Assembly (NCBI GenBank): GCA_020060485.1
Contig: JAGVAB010000152.1
Span: 6,472-70,471 of the forward strand
Direction of reading: 5' to 3'
Origin: Anaerolineales bacterium
GTDB taxonomy: Bacteria; Chloroflexota; Anaerolineae; Anaerolineales; Anaerolineaceae
Length of the DNA: 64,000 nt
Part shown: piece after piece, positions 60,881 to 64,000 of the stretch
Layout of the letters: every line of letters starts with the position of its first letter
How positions within the stretch are numbered: the stretch's first letter is position 1
Made by a program: the position numbers and the translations under genes
The notes under the pieces: model-generated
What the model saw: the letters and a program-made list of their open reading frames with translations, nothing else
Databases searched by the model: none
What the model was told of the DNA's origin: nothing

Positions 60881-62005
60881 ATGATTACTTTTCAGCTACG
60901 AGTTTTGAAAGTCATTTTTGTTTGTTTAATTCCTATGATTGTCTTCTCGGGCTGTCAGATAGCAAGGCAGCCATACGCCCTAGTTTTCACTGCGAATATT
61001 GATGGGAATTATGAAATATACCGCATTAAAGACTATGAGAAAACCATAGAAAGATTAACCTTTACTCCCGATTCGGAAGAACACTCTCTTCGAGTGTCAA
61101 AAGATGGAACGAGGATTCTCTTTGAGATCATGGATAACCATTCCCCGGTTCTCCTTCCTAGAAGAGTATATCTCCTTCAGCCAGATATGCAGAAAATCGA
61201 AACGCTTACTGAAAAACTCAATTTGGAGAGTCTTCCGGGTGCTTGGTCACCAGATGAGCAACAGATTGCTTTTTTGGTTCGGGAAGGTAAATCAGCTTTG
61301 ATGATTATGGATGCGGATGGTTCAAGGTATATGGAAATTCCACTGTCTATCAGCGCTTCACCTCAATTTCAATTTCCTTCGCCATACCTTGATTGGACTC
61401 TTGATGGTCAGCAAATCTTTTTCTCGGCTGGTAATTACCTTACCCAGCCACCCTTACTGGAAAATGTCTATCTTGTTGATGTGGAAAATTTTCATCTCGA
61501 ACAAATTACAGACGATACTCTTGGTCAATGTGTGAAACCTACTAGATCGCCGATAAGCGATCAAGTAATCATAACATGTAATCGGGAGCAGCAAGTTACC
61601 TTACCATCACGGTACATGATTTACGTTTTTGATAACGCAAAACCTGCTTCCCAAAAACTGGTAAGAATAAGTCCCAAGGAGGAAGAGTCCTGTTACGACC
61701 CCGCTTGGTCCCCAGATGGCTCGGAAATTGTATATTTTTGCAAAGGTCACGCCACCTTGTATCTTGCCAGACCTGACGGCACAAATGTACAAGAGGTAGA
61801 TCTAAAATTTATGAAAGAAATTAGTTACTTGTCTCAACCTGTGTGGGTTCCATCTGGCCGTGAAATTGCCTTCATCGCTGGCCCGGACTCAAACCGCTCG
61901 AATATCTACCTAATCGATCTGGAAACCAAACACATACGCGAGATCACAAGCACACCAGCAAACTATGATCAGCTTTCTGCGCATATCATAATGAAAGAAC
62001 CGTGA
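60881..62005 (+). CDS. TolB-like beta-propeller lipoprotein, immunity candidate
   Basis: The 374-residue protein has a lipoprotein signal (VIFVCLIPMIVFSGC, Cys25) and TolB/WD40-like blades: FTANIDGNYEIYRIKDYEK, GAWSPDEQQIAFLVREGKS, DWTLDGQQIFFSAGN, PAWSPDGSEIVYFCKG and VWVPSGREIAFIAGPDSNRS. It starts 12 bases after the transglycosylase tip, so the two are cotranscribed. It could bind and block the hydrolase tip outside the membrane; that is an inference from position. Confidence 0.78.
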   Translation: MITFQLRVLKVIFVCLIPMIVFSGCQIARQPYALVFTANIDGNYEIYRIKDYEKTIERLTFTPDSEEHSLRVSKDGTRILFEIMDNHSPVLLPRRVYLLQPDMQKIETLTEKLNLESLPGAWSPDEQQIAFLVREGKSALMIMDADGSRYMEIPLSISASPQFQFPSPYLDWTLDGQQIFFSAGNYLTQPPLLENVYLVDVENFHLEQITDDTLGQCVKPTRSPISDQVIITCNREQQVTLPSRYMIYVFDNAKPASQKLVRISPKEEESCYDPAWSPDGSEIVYFCKGHATLYLARPDGTNVQEVDLKFMKEISYLSQPVWVPSGREIAFIAGPDSNRSNIYLIDLETKHIREITSTPANYDQLSAHIIMKEP

Positions 62006-62020
62006 AGGATGCAGCTTTAA

Positions 62021-62467
62021 CCCTGGGTTGGTACGAAGACGGACAATTGGGATTACATTTTGCAGGACGGCCTCGGGAATGAACATCCAGGTGCAAATGT
62101 GTATTTGATTATTCATGAGTTAGGACATGCATTTGATTATCAAGTTTGTAAAGCAACTGATGGCAACTGTCTTGATGGAAACACCTTAAAAGACGAACGC
62201 GTTCGGAAAGATCTGGACACGGAAATAAATAAAAATTTAGAAAGAAGTGATTATGGAAGTTTTGATGCGTATGATAAGAATAATTCTTTTAATGGTTTTG
62301 CTGGTGGGTTCCATGATTGGCAATATGCGACTAGTGGAACATTAAGTCAGCGGGGTGAGATATGGGCTGACATGTTTTTGGGGTGGATATACGGTAATCT
62401 TGGTCATGATAGACAAAAATATATGGATGTGACTATGAAGATTTATTTGGATCTGATACTAAAGTGA
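62021..62467 (+). pseudogene. Deleted RHS remnant joined to a second metallopeptidase tip
   Basis: The open frame begins PWVGTKTDNWDYILQDGLG, which matches the middle of the RHS core (GTKTDTWAYILQDGLG), and then goes straight into NEHPGANVYLIIHELGHAFD, an HExxH peptidase region. EIWADMFLGWIYG supplies the later Glu. There is no ATG; a TTG at 62060 is the first start. Core end, linker and the N-terminal half of the tip are missing compared with the copy at 56237. The peptidase part is clearly a relative of that tip, so this is a truncated second cassette. Confidence 0.75.
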
Positions 62468-62489
62468 ACAAAAAGACGAGGGTCATAAG

Positions 62490-63395
62490 ATGAACAGGAA
62501 AAGATCAATAGGTTTAATTTTGATATTTGTGGTTTTATTGATAAGTTATCTTTTGCTTACTTGTGTTGACAGGAGCAAGTATGTTGTAACGACTTTTCAT
62601 AGAAATCCTACAAAGGTTTCTACACAGAATCCGCCGCCAACTCAAAAAACTCCTTTTATCCTATCATCAATTCAAAATGAAGAATTTATCGGTGATTTAT
62701 ATGAAAATAATGGTGGGTGTGATTTCCCTTGCTTCTGGGGAATTATGCCGGGTGAGAATACCACACAAAATGTATATGATCGCCTATCGTCTTATGGGGT
62801 TCTTAATACTGTAATAGACGAAAATGAATCGAAGGGGTTTATTTCTTTTTCTATGGTACCTTCAAAGAATATTGATAAGTATACGCGTGATGAGTGGAGA
62901 ATAACTATAGGCGTTCAAAATGACATCGTTGAAAGTATTTACGCATCAAGCGAGTACACAAGAGGATTTGCAGATCCTGTTCTGGACAGATATCTTAAAA
63001 GATTAGGCCCCCCTGAAGAGATTGGAATAATGATTTTCCCCGGAATAGGAAGTCAACCTTGGTATGAAATTGTACTATTTTATCCTAAAAAAGGTATTCT
63101 TGTGAGTTGGCGAGGAATAGCAACGCGCATTATTGAGACAAACTATAAAATAACAACATCGATTTGTCCACAGAATTTTGGCAACGAGATTGATATGGTT
63201 TTGTTCCTTCCCCCAAATTTTGTTTTTTGGGCGCCAGATGAAAATTTATCCGTTCCTGATGTTATAGAAAAGTATTTAAACAATCAACCATACCTAATGG
63301 TATCTGCTGAAAACTCGGATATTGCCCCGAATAGCTTTTACAATATTTACATCGATCCTGAAACAGAAAAGTGTTTTCAATATACTCTAGATTGA
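62490..63395 (+). CDS. Membrane-anchored paralogue of the lipoprotein at 57839
   Basis: The 301-residue protein has an N-terminal hydrophobic segment (IGLILIFVVLLISYLLLTC); Thr before Cys25 makes it a poor lipobox, so it may be a simple anchor. The body shows NGGCDFPCFWGIMPGENTTQ, GPPEEIGIMIFPG and FYPKKGILVSWRGIA, in the same order as the protein at 57839. It follows the second metallopeptidase tip by 22 bases. The repeated pairing supports a tip-partner relation. Confidence 0.75.
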   Translation: MNRKRSIGLILIFVVLLISYLLLTCVDRSKYVVTTFHRNPTKVSTQNPPPTQKTPFILSSIQNEEFIGDLYENNGGCDFPCFWGIMPGENTTQNVYDRLSSYGVLNTVIDENESKGFISFSMVPSKNIDKYTRDEWRITIGVQNDIVESIYASSEYTRGFADPVLDRYLKRLGPPEEIGIMIFPGIGSQPWYEIVLFYPKKGILVSWRGIATRIIETNYKITTSICPQNFGNEIDMVLFLPPNFVFWAPDENLSVPDVIEKYLNNQPYLMVSAENSDIAPNSFYNIYIDPETEKCFQYTLD

Positions 63396-63466
63396 GGGTT
63401 GCAACAGAGATAAATTTGTTGTAGGGGGGGTATTTATAGAAAGCTTCATTTATGATAAAGGCGGCG

Positions 63467-63764
63467 TAATTCGCTACCGTTTTGATAACGGCCAGCCGCT
63501 GGCTGCTGTGGGGACGGAGAGTACGAGCTACTCGTGATCGGCACGAAGACAGCTAATTGGGGCTACATCCTGCCAGAGGGTAATTACCGCTTCCGGGCCG
63601 ACCTGAATGGCACCCAATTCTGGAGCGGAAAAAGTAACCACTGCGCGGTGCAGGGCTGCACGGAGGCTGCAATGCTCCTGCACGACAATGGCCCGGAGCA
63701 AGTGAGCAGGGAGATCAACTATACCTACGATTCACTGAACCGTTTGACAGCCGCGAAACGATGA
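63467..63764 (+). pseudogene. RHS core remnant with two internal deletions
   Basis: VIRYRFDNGQPLAAVGTEST matches the core of copies A and B, but 16 bases are lost after agctact, which brings a stop codon. From 63534 the frame reads VIGTKTANWGYIL and then jumps to PEGNYRFRADLNGTQFWSG, the surface repeat that lies far upstream of the core in copy B. It ends at YTYDSLNRLTAAKR, where the sequence becomes that of a reversed transporter gene. It is not a working gene. Confidence 0.8.
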
Positions 63765-64000
63765 CGAGCACCAGAAAACTGAGCGGGATGGAAATGATGC
63801 CAGGCTGGTTGAGCGGCATGGGCGCATTGGATGGATTGAGGCCATAGCGCGCCCACATATCCGGGCTGAGCAGGATGAGGCCGACGGAAGAAATGATGCC
63901 AGTCAGGATGGAGGCGATGATGCCATTCGCAGTTGCTTTCTTCCAGAAGAGGACGACCAGAAGCGAAGGCAGGTTGGCTGAAGCAGCCACCGCGAACGCC
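63715..64000 (-). pseudogene. Sodium:solute symporter (ActP-like), 3' part cut by RHS sequence
   Basis: On the - strand the frame is open from the window edge and encodes AFAVAASANLPSLLVVLFWK, ANGIIASILTGIISSVGLIL and NQPGIISIPLSFLVLVIVSR, a clear match in character to the last helices of acetate-type SSS permeases. After that it runs into the antisense of the RHS remnant and stops after about 13 foreign residues. The usual hydrophilic C-terminus is therefore lost or replaced. The rest of the gene lies beyond 64000. Confidence 0.75.

Overview
The window looks like chromosomal DNA from an anaerobic member of the Chloroflexota, probably Anaerolineae. This rests on the combination of a compact S10/spc/alpha ribosomal cluster, zinc-binding S14 and S4, a b-delta fused ATP synthase subunit, a short ProRS, fermentative amino-acid lyases, corrinoid methyltransferase genes and very large RHS-type surface proteins in what seems to be a single-membrane cell. 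The assignment is an inference; no rRNA gene is present.

Region 1 (1-12054) is the spc and alpha ribosomal cluster on the + strand: rpsQ (3' end), rplN, rplX, rplE, rpsN, rpsH, rplF, rplR, rpsE, rpmD, rplO, secY, adk, map, rpmJ, rpsM, rpsK, rpsD, rpoA, rplQ, truA, rplM and rpsI. infA is missing from its usual place between map and rpmJ; a strong internal promoter sits there instead. A strong terminator follows rpsI.

Region 2 (12098-37437) is housekeeping and small operons: a MazG protein with half a methylase domain, tryptophanase, a pentapeptide-repeat protein, an F0-only ATP synthase operon (AtpI/Z-like, a, c, b-delta) running into murE, then on the - strand pnp, rpsO, a helical-repeat protein, proS, a LOG protein, PilZ, a MazG-like protein, a large membrane protein, an EF-G paralogue, a GNAT and a DHH-CBS-poly(A) polymerase fusion. 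Diaminopropionate ammonia-lyase is on the + strand.

Region 3 (37602-54680) holds a membrane protein, an HD-GYP sensor overlapping a surface protein, an MFS transporter, a serine hydrolase, greA, a DeoR-controlled corrinoid methyl-transfer cassette (URO-D/thioredoxin fusion, G3E GTPase, corrinoid protein), a PadR-MFS pair and a DEAD-box helicase with a long structured leader.

Region 4 (54833-63764) is the most unusual. It is an array of broken RHS core copies, each joined to a different AT-rich tip: two zinc metallopeptidase tips and one lytic-transglycosylase tip. Every tip is followed at once by a gene for a secreted lipoprotein or membrane-anchored protein. Both metallopeptidase tips are followed by paralogous proteins sharing a double-cysteine motif; the transglycosylase tip is followed by a beta-propeller lipoprotein. 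This reads as a polymorphic toxin tip store with surface-anchored immunity candidates. Its right edge cuts into a sodium:solute symporter gene (63715-64000, - strand).
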